Made by a program: the position numbers and the translations under genes
Notes under the pieces: generated by a model
The model's database searches: none
What the model was told of the DNA's origin: nothing
Seen by the model: only the letters and a program-made list of their open reading frames with translations
Part shown: positions 1 through 5,452 of the stretch, piece by piece
How the letters are laid out: the number at the start of each line of letters is the position of its first letter
How positions within the stretch are numbered: position 1 is the stretch's first letter
Assembly: GCA_030592985.1 (NCBI GenBank)
Contig: JAUVIB010000212.1
Span: forward strand, 1-6,068
DNA: 6,068 nt
Reading direction: 5' to 3'
From: Calditrichaceae bacterium
GTDB lineage: Bacteria > Calditrichota > Calditrichia > Calditrichales > Calditrichaceae

Positions 1-333
1 AATACGAGGGGAATTTTTATCTACACCTTTTTAACGACTTTCTTTCTTGTAATCGGCGGAATGATCTTTGGACCCATTGTTCAGGAACATGCCTTTGGCG
101 CTTTTTGGACCGGTGTGCCTTTCGGATGGGATTTAACCGACAATAAAACTCTGGTAGGCGTAATTGGCTGGCTGATCGCACTCTTTTTTATGTGGCGTTT
201 CAGATCAAAAACTTTCTCACGCTGGATAGTGATTGGAGCCGCGGTGGTCCTGCTGCTTGTTTACTCCATTCCACATAGTATGATGGGTTCCGAACTAGAT
301 TATGAAAAAATGGAAGTGGTTACCGGGGAATAA
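1..333 (+). CDS. Small integral membrane protein, C-terminal part (5' end outside window)
   Basis: The reading frame is open from the first base of the window to the TAA at 331-333, giving 110 visible residues. The ATG at 61 falls inside a hydrophobic stretch and is unlikely to be the true start, so the gene is treated as 5'-truncated by the window edge. Three hydrophobic segments are visible: residues about 5-24 (FIYTFLTTFFLVIGG), 51-65 (VGVIGWLIALFFMWR) and 74-91 (RWIVIGAAVVLLLVYSI). A conserved-looking loop (GPIVQEHAFG, then FWTGVPFGWDLTDNKT) lies between the first two, and the acidic tail ends in VVTGE. From memory, the PFGWDLTDNKTL motif occurs in uncharacterised membrane proteins of FCB-group bacteria. 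I know of no assigned function and do not propose one. A hairpin with a T-run follows the stop, so this looks like the end of a transcript. Confidence 0.75.
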   Translation, partial: NTRGIFIYTFLTTFFLVIGGMIFGPIVQEHAFGAFWTGVPFGWDLTDNKTLVGVIGWLIALFFMWRFRSKTFSRWIVIGAAVVLLLVYSIPHSMMGSELDYEKMEVVTGE

Positions 334-350
334 TTTAGTATCTTAGTTGT

Positions 351-375
351 TCCCGTCACAGCGGGATTATTTTTT
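351..375 (+). terminator. Intrinsic-terminator-like hairpin after the membrane protein gene
   Basis: TCCCG (351-355) pairs with CGGGA (362-366) around a 6-nt loop (TCACAG), followed directly by TTATTTTTT (367-375). It starts 18 bases after the stop codon of the upstream membrane protein gene. The stem is only 5 bp but GC-rich, and the T-run is good, so a rho-independent terminator is plausible. Confidence 0.6.
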
Positions 376-390
376 CCCAGAAAAAAAGAA

Positions 391-559
391 GGGACAGGTT
401 GGCAGAAATTATCCTTGCGAGCGGAACGTAGTGAAGCGCGGCAATTTCTTTCTATTTTGCCAAAGATTGCTTCGCTGCCTCTCGTGCTAAAGGCATCCCG
501 TTGGGGCAATGACAAGAAATTCACTTGTTTAGTTCTGCCTGCCCCCCCGGGCCTGTCCC
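391..559. repeat. Candidate non-autonomous inverted-repeat element (MITE/REP-like)
   Basis: A 169-bp block is bounded by a perfect 8-bp inverted repeat, GGGACAGG (391-398) and CCTGTCCC (552-559). A second inverted pair lies just inside it, GGCAGAA (401-407) and TTCTGCC (533-539). The centre folds back: GCAAT (441-445) plus CTTT (448-451) pairs with AAAG (462-465) plus ATTGC (466-470) around a 10-nt loop, and AGCG (435-438) can pair with CGCT (473-476). No convincing target-site duplication or open reading frame was found. The GCGAGCGG...GATTGCTTCGCTGCC style of sequence resembles dispersed intergenic repeats known in many genomes, and GGGACAGG ends resemble REP families mobilised in trans by RAYT transposases. 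Both comparisons are from memory. Copy number elsewhere in the genome would decide. Confidence 0.45.
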
Positions 560-602
560 ATTGAGGCTTGTCCAGGTTAGGAGATACCGGAATAGTTGAA
601 AA

Positions 603-722
603 TCCCGTTTACGGGGAAATGGTTTATCCCAAAAGGATGCTCTTGGCGCAGTTTAACCATTTCCTCCCGGTCCCGGCCACGGGACAATTCCTTTTTGTGC
701 CACAGGCGTCTCCACGGGACAA
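603..722. repeat. Cluster of short inverted and direct repeats upstream of the nnr gene
   Basis: Several small structures are packed here. CCCG (604-607) and CGGG (612-615) form a 4-bp hairpin with loop TTTA. GGAAATGGTT (615-624) and AACCATTTCC (655-664) are perfect 10-bp inverted arms around 30 nt. GTCCCG (670-675) and CGGGAC (680-685) form a 6-bp hairpin with a 4-nt loop. CCACGGGACAA occurs twice as a direct repeat (677-687 and 712-722). No protein-coding signal is convincing in the stretch between the preceding element and 823. It looks like REP/BIME-type intergenic sequence or degenerate element remains; a structured leader of the downstream gene is less likely. Confidence 0.35.
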
Positions 723-812
723 ATTAATTACAGAGCGGTGTAAAAGTCTGCAACCAATAATTGCTCTGCAATTTATCCATCCCTAAATTATGGTTAATTA
801 ATTGCCAACACC

Positions 813-819
813 AGGAGAG
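813..819 (+). promoter_or_regulatory. Ribosome binding site fixing the nnr start at 824
   Basis: AGGAGAG lies four bases before the ATG at 824. The in-frame upstream ATG at 761 has no comparable Shine-Dalgarno sequence, and the 21 residues it would add are not typical of the NnrE N-terminus. The shorter start is therefore preferred. Confidence 0.8.
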
Positions 820-823
820 ATCA

Positions 824-2389
824 ATGAAAGTATGCCGTGTCGAAGAAATGCGTGAACTGGACCGCACCGCATTTACTAATTACTGTATCTCCGGGCTTAT
901 CCTAATGGAAAATGCCGGTAATGCAGCTTTCCACACTATTTTATCTTCCATGAAAATTTCCGGAAAGCGATTTACTATCTTTTGCGGCGGCGGTAACAAC
1001 GGCGGCGATGGCTTCGTCGTGGCTCGAAAACTACATTCCCTGGGCGGGCTTATCACTGTTTTCATCCTGGGGGACCGCAATAAATACAAGGGCGCCGCAG
1101 ACTCCAACCTGCAGGCTATCCTCAAAATGAAAATGGAAATCATCGATATGAGAACAGCCGGCCAGGCTAAATCCGCTTTAATGGAATCGGACGCTATTAT
1201 CGACGCCATTTTTGGTACGGGATTAGACCGCCCGGTAGAGGGCAAATACAGGGAAATCATTCAACTGATTAATAATTCCGCTAAACCGGTTTACAGCTTA
1301 GACGTCCCATCGGGGATTAACGGAAATAACGGCAGAGTGATGGGTATTGCCGTCAAGGCTTCCCATACCTGTACTTTCGGCTTACCCAAAACAGGCAATC
1401 TGCTTTTTCCCGGATACGAATACGGCGGAAATCTGTCTGTTACATTTATCTCTTTTCCGCCGGAAATGATCACTGAGAAAAATGTTCGATTTGAGACCAA
1501 TGATCCCCTGCCCCTTCCGGAAAGAAATACCGCCGGACATAAAGGCTCTTTTGGTAAAGCGTTGTTCATCGCCGGATCGGCAGGATACCTCGGCGCGCCT
1601 TATTTTGCAGCTATGGCCTACCTGAAAGCCGGCGGCGGCTTGTCCTATCTGGCGGCCCCGCGATCCGTTATTAAAGCGGTCGGACCTAAAGGACGGGAGC
1701 TTGTTTTTCTGCCTCAGGCTGCCACGGAGGAAGATAGTACCGCCCATAAGAACCTGGATAATCTATTGGAACATGCCGTTAAGACTGATTTTTGCGTCAT
1801 CGGCCCCGGATTATCCCTACAGAAAGAGACACAGCAACTAGTCAGGGATTTGGCTTTGAATTACGACGGTCCGCTGCTCATCGATGGGGATGGGCTTACC
1901 GCTATGAAGAACAATCCGGATATATTATCAAAAAGAAAAGGAACGACTATTTTAACGCCTCACAGCGGTGAATTTTCACGGTTATCCGGTTTATCTATTG
2001 ATGAAATTTATAATGATCCTTTTTCTATTCTTCAGAAATATGCTAAAGAATGGAACTCCATTATTGTATTAAAAGGCGCTCACAGCCTGATCGGCTACCC
2101 TGATGGATGCGTTTCCATTAACATGAGCGGCAACTCCGGTATGGCCTCCGCCGGCAGCGGCGATGTACTGACCGGGATCATTGCCGCCATGCGGGGACTG
2201 GGCTTCAATACGGATGATGCTGTTCGCATGGGTGTATTTACGCACGGCTATGCCGGTGATTTGGCGGCGCAAACCAGCGGTGAAGACGGCCTTACCGCCG
2301 GAGATATTTTAGACCATTTGCCAAAGGCCTTAATCAACATGAGAGAACAAGCAACAGACCTTAAATCCTATTTTATAAATATTCTCTAA
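824..2389 (+). CDS. nnr: Bifunctional NAD(P)H-hydrate epimerase / ADP-dependent (S)-NAD(P)H-hydrate dehydratase
   Basis: Cytosolic metabolite-repair enzyme. The N-terminal YjeF_N (NnrE) half epimerises damaged NAD(P)H hydrates, and the C-terminal ribokinase-like YjeF_C (NnrD) half dehydrates the S-form back to NAD(P)H using ADP. At 521 residues it has the usual length of the fused bacterial form. NnrE features: the MKVCRVEEMRELDR start, CGGGNNGGDGFVVARKL (about 54-70, nucleotide/cation-binding loop), DAIFGTGLDRPVEG (128-140) and SLDVPSGING (158-167). NnrD features: HKGSFGKALFIAGSAGYLGA (239-258), IGPGLS (326-331), LLIDGDGLTAM (351-361), LTPHSGEFSRLSG (377-389), VLKGAHSLI (415-423) and GNSGMASAGSGDVLTGIIAA (436-455), which contains the anion-hole/catalytic GSGD. 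Usual forms at three places are DADAL, TPHPGE and GTGD; the changes here are conservative. No frameshift is seen. It has its own ribosome binding site, follows a repeat-filled gap, and converges with the minus-strand genes downstream. No clear terminator follows its stop. Confidence 0.96.
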   Translation: MKVCRVEEMRELDRTAFTNYCISGLILMENAGNAAFHTILSSMKISGKRFTIFCGGGNNGGDGFVVARKLHSLGGLITVFILGDRNKYKGAADSNLQAILKMKMEIIDMRTAGQAKSALMESDAIIDAIFGTGLDRPVEGKYREIIQLINNSAKPVYSLDVPSGINGNNGRVMGIAVKASHTCTFGLPKTGNLLFPGYEYGGNLSVTFISFPPEMITEKNVRFETNDPLPLPERNTAGHKGSFGKALFIAGSAGYLGAPYFAAMAYLKAGGGLSYLAAPRSVIKAVGPKGRELVFLPQAATEEDSTAHKNLDNLLEHAVKTDFCVIGPGLSLQKETQQLVRDLALNYDGPLLIDGDGLTAMKNNPDILSKRKGTTILTPHSGEFSRLSGLSIDEIYNDPFSILQKYAKEWNSIIVLKGAHSLIGYPDGCVSINMSGNSGMASAGSGDVLTGIIAAMRGLGFNTDDAVRMGVFTHGYAGDLAAQTSGEDGLTAGDILDHLPKALINMREQATDLKSYFINIL

Positions 2390-2436
2390 ATATAAACCCC
2401 TGGCGTCATGTCATATATTGAGTGTCATCTTCCCAA

Positions 2437-2551
2437 AGGTATACCTGACGGTGTGAATACCTGATTTATGCGCCCCGCCGGTCGTAGATGCGCCCGCTGG
2501 CGTATAGGTTGCAAATGCGCCAGCTGGCGTGCGGGCAAGCTCAGGGCGCAT
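2437..2551. repeat. GC-rich repeat/palindrome cluster in the convergent intergenic region
   Basis: ATGCGCC occurs at 2468-2474, 2488-2494 and 2515-2521, each followed by a variant of CGC(T/C)GG(C/T)G. An inverted copy, GGCGCAT, lies at 2545-2551. The third unit contains the perfect 12-bp palindrome CGCCAGCTGGCG (2518-2529). To the left are the palindrome AGGTATACCT (2437-2446) and the direct repeat ATACCTGA (2441-2448 and 2457-2464, 16-bp period). The tract is much GC-richer than the minus-strand genes that follow. I see no supported gene here. Bases 2390-2436, between the nnr stop and this cluster, hold nothing recognisable. Confidence 0.5.
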
Positions 2552-2568
2552 CCGGAACAACGGCTGGG

Positions 2569-2687
2569 GTATAACGCGCGCAAACCTCAGCGGCCAGTAA
2601 CTTTCACGAAACTTACGCACTTCTTCGGATAAATAAAACTCAAAGATCAGGGCAGCTGTTTGCATTACGTTGATATCCGTGTTATAC
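2569..2687 (-). repeat. Candidate attC-like recombination site after the M28 peptidase gene
   Basis: On the minus strand the site opens with GTATAAC (2687-2681), 17 bp beyond the peptidase stop codon, and closes with the exact inverse GTTATAC (2575-2569), a 119-bp span. This matches the R''/R' boxes (RYYYAAC ... GTTRRRY-like) of integron attC sites and their known size range. Inside, GCAAAC-AGC-T-GCC near the first box can pair with GGC-C-GCT-GAG-GTTTGC near the second, an imperfect stem with a bulge. The two arms lie at unequal distances from their boxes, which is not canonical for attC L-boxes. The call rests mainly on box identity, position after the gene, and recurrence in the next gap. 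Chance pairing is possible. Confidence 0.4.
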
Positions 2688-2704
2688 ACGCCTACAACAT
2701 TTTT

Positions 2705-4015
2705 TCATTTTAAAGATATTATGAATTTCCTTATGAGTTCGTAAACATGATAATAGTCATCCCATTCCAAAGTATCCAATTTATCATTTATATGATGATA
2801 AGGTTGCTTTCCATCTTTAGTATAAATATAAAACCCCTTAACTCCGCTGTTTAGAAAGAAATAATGATCACCATTTGGCGAGTTTTTTCTTTTTCCCAAT
2901 TTCCCAAGTTTCAATGAATCATTCACTTCTGTTAATATATTATAAAATTCTGGATAATCACTACCGCCTAATGCCATTAAACCATTTTGACCTGAAGCTA
3001 CACAATCAAAGTTTATTAAAAACTTGCACTCATTTAAATCTATTGGAGAATTTTCAACAAAATATTTAGATCCTATCAATCCCACCTCTTCTCCAGAGAA
3101 GAAAATTGGCACTATTGAATAGTTTATTGGATTTTCTTTGAAATATCTAACCAAGTTTAAAACCATTGACACACCACTTGCATTATCATTTGCTCCTGGA
3201 AAATATATACTATCACCCATCGATCCTAAATGATCATAATGGGCACATAATATTATAAATGAATCTACATCACTTTTTCCCTTTTGAATACCATAAATAT
3301 TTTTTGATTTTAGACCATTAAAATCTGTATCTATCTCATATGATATTTTTTCAACTTTTTTAGGAAAAGAATCTTTAAGTATTTCAAATATTGGAACTTC
3401 ATCTTCTGCATATGCTGAACCATAACTTAATTTATCGACCAATAATATTATTGCTTCTGCCTTTAAATAAGTAGCTATTCTAATTCTTGTTGATGATGAT
3501 AAATTCTTTTTGGGGATTGTTTTATCCTTTCTGATATGATCAGGCAAAACATTATCAATAATGACTATTGATCCTCTGATTTCATCTTCTTTTCCACCAA
3601 AGTCATTGATATTCTTTTCTGGAACGTAAAGACCATGACCTATAAAAACGATATCGTCTTCATTATTTGCTTCTCCAGATGAACTATGAGCATGAGGCAA
3701 AAAATCTACTCCTAACTTAAGTTTTTGATTGTCTATTTTAAGCATTGGTTTATTTTCGATAAGGTTAACTTTCAATTTGAATTCTTGAGAGTATCCATCT
3801 TCAATGGGTTCTAAGCCTATTTGTTTTAACTCTTTTTCTAAGAATTCCGCGACTTTGAGATGACCATCAAATTGATAACCCCTTCCCATAAAATCTTTAG
3901 ACGAAAGTTTTTCGATATCTTTCTTAGCTTGGTCAACAACATTACCTGATAAAAGGTAAGTTAAACCAAGAGATAAATATAAGATAACAAACCTTGTAAT
4001 GAATTTGAATTTCAT
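2705..4015 (-). CDS. Secreted M28-family zinc metallopeptidase (aminopeptidase)
   Basis: A predicted exported peptidase of 436 residues that would remove N-terminal amino acids from peptides using two zinc ions. A hydrophobic N-terminal segment (residues about 5-23, after MKFKFITR) looks like a signal peptide or anchor. Residues about 120-155 (DDIVFIGHGLYVPEKNINDFG, then RGSIVIID) resemble the protease-associated domain often inserted in this family. The catalytic set is complete: H259 and D261 in CAHYDHLGS, D277 in PGANDNASG, E309-E310 in FFSGEEVGLIGS, D337 in INFDCVASG, and H407 (or H408) in QPYHHINDKLDT. I chose the ATG at 4015, which has GGAG five bases upstream. The frame extends to an ATG at 4039 that lacks such a signal and would put extra residues before the signal peptide. 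The gene is AT-rich compared with nnr. It is flanked on both sides by attC-like boxes and is oriented like the next two genes, which suggests mobile cargo. Its substrate is unknown. Confidence 0.92.
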   Translation of the reverse strand: MKFKFITRFVILYLSLGLTYLLSGNVVDQAKKDIEKLSSKDFMGRGYQFDGHLKVAEFLEKELKQIGLEPIEDGYSQEFKLKVNLIENKPMLKIDNQKLKLGVDFLPHAHSSSGEANNEDDIVFIGHGLYVPEKNINDFGGKEDEIRGSIVIIDNVLPDHIRKDKTIPKKNLSSSTRIRIATYLKAEAIILLVDKLSYGSAYAEDEVPIFEILKDSFPKKVEKISYEIDTDFNGLKSKNIYGIQKGKSDVDSFIILCAHYDHLGSMGDSIYFPGANDNASGVSMVLNLVRYFKENPINYSIVPIFFSGEEVGLIGSKYFVENSPIDLNECKFLINFDCVASGQNGLMALGGSDYPEFYNILTEVNDSLKLGKLGKRKNSPNGDHYFFLNSGVKGFYIYTKDGKQPYHHINDKLDTLEWDDYYHVYELIRKFIISLK

Positions 4016-4020
4016 AATTA

Positions 4021-4024
4021 CTCC
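4021..4024 (-). promoter_or_regulatory. Ribosome binding site of the M28 peptidase gene
   Basis: On the minus strand GGAG is followed by the five bases TAATT and then ATG (4015-4013). It supports the shorter start over the ATG at 4039. Confidence 0.6.
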
Positions 4025-4062
4025 AGAAAAATATGACATAATTTATGCTGAATTACTGGTAT

Positions 4063-4103
4063 GTATAACCCCTAAACACCCGCAGCTAGCAAAATAACCA
4101 AGC
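4063..4103 (-). repeat. Upstream repeat, copy 1 (before the M28 peptidase gene)
   Basis: On the plus strand this reads ACCCCTAAAC, AC, CCGCAGCTAGCAAAATAACC, AAG. It matches copy 2 before the next gene at all but about three aligned positions. It also carries two extra bases (AC) in the middle and lacks two (GA) near the GTATA end. Read on the minus strand, TTGCTA and TATACA are separated by 19 bases, a spacing also found in copy 2, so a promoter function is an alternative to a half-attC. Confidence 0.7.
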
Positions 4104-4187
4104 GATGGTGTAAGAGGCGCATGTAAAAGTTTAGTCTATTAAGATTCGTTCTTATTGCGCTCGATTCCATTTCTTAATATGTTATAC
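4063..4187 (-). repeat. Candidate attC-like recombination site between the propeller lipoprotein and peptidase genes
   Basis: On the minus strand GTATAAC (4187-4181) lies 33 bp past the stop of the beta-propeller gene, and its exact inverse GTTATAC (4069-4063) lies 47 bp before the peptidase start. The span is 125 bp, close to the size of long attC sites such as Vibrio VCRs. The boxes are the same heptamer as in the gap after the peptidase gene. Internal pairing is weak: TATTAAG near the first box can pair with CTTAATA further in, and ATTAAG near the first box can only partly pair with TTTAGG beside the second. The peptidase-proximal end (4063-4103) is a copy of the sequence just before the beta-propeller gene. 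No coding sequence is seen in the gap between 4016 and 4220. Confidence 0.4.
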
Positions 4188-4197
4188 TATTTTTGTG

Positions 4198-4214
4198 TTT
4201 TAATATAATTAAAA
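4198..4214. repeat. AT-rich perfect palindrome just after the beta-propeller gene stop
   Basis: TTTTAAT (4198-4204) and ATTAAAA (4208-4214) are perfect 7-bp arms around ATA, starting 7 bases past the minus-strand stop codon. With no GC pairs and no clean T-run after it on the minus strand, it would be a poor intrinsic terminator. It may simply be AT-rich sequence. Confidence 0.3.
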
Positions 4215-4220
4215 TTAAAA

Positions 4221-5189
4221 TCATTTATCAGGTACTATTTGAGATAATTTCCTTCGCCAAACTCCTTTTCCATATCCACCTGCATATAAAAACGGACTTT
4301 CAACTATAAGAGCATATATTGTCTTATCTGGAAGACCTTGAGAAGCTTCATTCCAACTCATGCCGTTATCAGTTGAGAAATAGAAACCCCAATATGTTCC
4401 GGCATAAATGAGACTCTGGTTACTTGCGAACGCATACACCCCCGGAGAAGACATTCCACTATCTGCGTCTTGCCAATAAGTACCAAGATCTGTAGAACGA
4501 TACACATTTGAAACTGAACTTCCAGAACTTGCTAAAATTGTTGATCCATCAATGTATAGAGAAGTTACCCATCCATTTGTATTTGGGATTGAAACTGAGT
4601 TCCAGGTTGTTCCTATATCTGTTGATCTATAAATCCCACCACCTTTTGTTCCTGCAAATAATCCGGAATCGCACCTCGTAAGTGATCGAATAGTATTAAA
4701 AGGAATTCCGTTGCCAGACCACTGCCAAGTTGAACCTTGATCAATTGAGCGGTAAAGTCCTTTGTCTTGAGTACCTGCAAAAATATAATTATCGGTTACA
4801 ACTAGACTTAAAATTCTACTATTGCCTATACCATTATTTGAAATTTCCCAGGAAAGACCTTCATTGCTAGATCGAAATACACCATGACTTTCAGTACCAA
4901 CGAAAAGAACGTTATCATTGGAAACCATGACACGAACTAACGTGTCTGTCAATCCTGTTTTTCTTGGAATCCAATTAGCACCGTTATCCACAGACCAGTA
5001 TACGCCCCTATTACTTGTACCGGCAAAGAGATTGTTTTTATGTTTGGTTAGGCAATTTACAGTCAGACTTTCTATTCCATTTGTTTTTACCCATACTTCA
5101 GCTAATTCTGGTCCAGACACAGATTCTTTCTTGCATGATATGAATGTCATTAGGATTGAAAAAATTAAAAAATGAATTAAAAGTTTCAT
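4221..5189 (-). CDS. Lipoprotein with an Asp-box (BNR-type) beta-propeller
   Basis: A complete gene for 322 residues. The N-terminus MKLLIHFLIFSILMTFISCKK is a lipoprotein signal with the lipobox cysteine at position 19, so the mature protein should be membrane-anchored in the envelope. The rest is a repeat protein with six Asp-boxes (S-x-D-x-G-x-x-W) at about 66-73, 107-114, 148-155, 189-196, 232-239 and 272-279, spaced 40-43 residues apart. Most are preceded by LFAGT/IYAGT and GVYRS strands. A seventh blade may be closed by the N-terminal strand and the final GVWRRK (309-314), as expected for a seven-bladed propeller. Asp-box propellers occur in sialidases, in xyloglucanase-type glycosidases, and in many FCB surface proteins of unknown role. 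No catalytic residues can be assigned here, so binding or structural roles are equally possible. The ATG at 5189 has AAGAAAGGA (5203-5195) as ribosome binding site. The C-terminal VWRRKLS tail is typical of FCB proteins (from memory). Confidence 0.9.
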   Translation of the reverse strand: MKLLIHFLIFSILMTFISCKKESVSGPELAEVWVKTNGIESLTVNCLTKHKNNLFAGTSNRGVYWSVDNGANWIPRKTGLTDTLVRVMVSNDNVLFVGTESHGVFRSSNEGLSWEISNNGIGNSRILSLVVTDNYIFAGTQDKGLYRSIDQGSTWQWSGNGIPFNTIRSLTRCDSGLFAGTKGGGIYRSTDIGTTWNSVSIPNTNGWVTSLYIDGSTILASSGSSVSNVYRSTDLGTYWQDADSGMSSPGVYAFASNQSLIYAGTYWGFYFSTDNGMSWNEASQGLPDKTIYALIVESPFLYAGGYGKGVWRRKLSQIVPDK

Positions 5190-5209
5190 TATTTTCCTTT
5201 CTTAAAAAG

Positions 5210-5247
5210 TATAGAACCCCTAAACCCGCAGTTAGCAAAACAACCAA
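5210..5247 (-). repeat. Upstream repeat, copy 2 (before the beta-propeller lipoprotein gene)
   Basis: On the plus strand it reads GTATAGAACCCCTAAAC followed by CCGCAGTTAGCAAAACAACC. It is homologous to copy 1 before the peptidase gene (4063-4103), with two 2-nt length differences of opposite sign. It ends about 20 bp before the ATG of the lipoprotein gene. On the minus strand TTGCTA and TATACT are separated by 19 bases. Confidence 0.7.
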
Positions 5248-5351
5248 AACCGGTATGAAGCATTGACTCAGTGTATTCATACTTTAAATAATCAGTGCAC
5301 TAATTACCAATGATCTGGATTTATCTTGACACGAACCTTATTTAGTTATAC
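5210..5351 (-). repeat. Candidate attC-like site directly upstream of the beta-propeller gene
   Basis: On the minus strand it opens with GTATAAC (5351-5345) and closes with GGGGTT followed by CTATAC (ending at 5210-5211), about 140 bp. The closing end is the copy-2 repeat. Compared with copy 1, the sequence is conserved up to GGGGTT and then diverges (ATAC versus CTATAC), close to where integron crossover (G|TT) would join different cassettes. TAAA after the first box can pair with TTTA before the second, but the spacers are unequal (0 versus 3-4 nt). I see no coding sequence inside that I trust. The evidence is weaker than for the two exact-heptamer sites. Confidence 0.3.
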
Positions 5352-5361
5352 GCGATCTTAC

Positions 5362-5430
5362 TAATAACGATAGCGGTATGGGGGCGTTGCCGTCCCGAAG
5401 GGCGGCTATGACCTATAACGCATGTTAACT
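5362..5430 (-). repeat. Compact attC-like imperfect hairpin after the glycosidase-like gene
   Basis: On the minus strand GTTAACATGCGTTATAGG (5429 downwards) pairs with CCATACCGCTATCGTTA (ending at 5365). TAAC pairs with GTTA, AT with AT, GCG with CGC, TAT with ATA and GG with CC, interrupted by single unpaired bases on one arm and two mismatches. The centre is a strong GC hairpin (5389-5406), with GCCG/CGGC arms and a TTCG loop on the minus strand. Paired terminal boxes, extrahelical bases on one arm and a 69-bp length fit a short attC. It begins about 23 bp past the stop of the glycosidase-like gene, and a TATAACC box (5440-5434) lies in between. No T-run follows, so a terminator is less likely. 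Confidence 0.42.
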
Positions 5431-5452
5431 GCTGGTTATATTTTATTTATTT

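Noticed and set aside
568..786. 72-codon plus-strand open frame between the membrane protein and nnr genes
   Set aside because: It has no Shine-Dalgarno sequence and no recognisable protein family, and it lies across the hairpins and direct repeats. It looks like chance openness in repeat DNA.
761..823. Upstream in-frame start for the nnr gene at 761
   Set aside because: It lacks a ribosome binding site and adds 21 residues atypical for NnrE. The ATG at 824 has AGGAGAG in good position and begins with the expected MKVCRVEEMRELDR.
880..1747. Minus-strand open frames inside the nnr gene
   Set aside because: These are shadow frames opposite a gene with continuous, recognisable NnrE/NnrD motifs.
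2468..2551. CRISPR array from the repeated ATGCGCC units
   Set aside because: The units are short, unequal in spacing (20 and 27 bp) and imperfect, with no regular spacers.
2411..2689. 92-codon minus-strand frame as a genuine gene
   Set aside because: It starts at an alternative GTG inside the candidate attC-like box with no clear ribosome binding site, has no family I recognise, and runs through repeats. It is kept only as a finding about the repeats.
2875..3069. Plus-strand open frame inside the M28 peptidase gene
   Set aside because: It is a shadow of the peptidase gene, which carries the full set of zinc ligands on the minus strand.
5098..5280. 60-codon minus-strand frame with a hydrophobic stretch (PVLVVLLTAGLGVLYFLRK)
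   Set aside because: It overlaps the start of the propeller lipoprotein gene in another frame. The hydrophobic part is the translated copy-2 repeat, and the equivalent frame in copy 1 is cut by a stop after about 16 codons. No ribosome binding site was seen. It is more likely a by-product of the T-rich repeat.
5389..5406. Hairpin as an intrinsic terminator of the glycosidase-like gene
   Set aside because: The stem is strong, but on the minus strand it is followed by AACGCCCCC rather than a T-run, and it sits within a larger imperfect inverted repeat.
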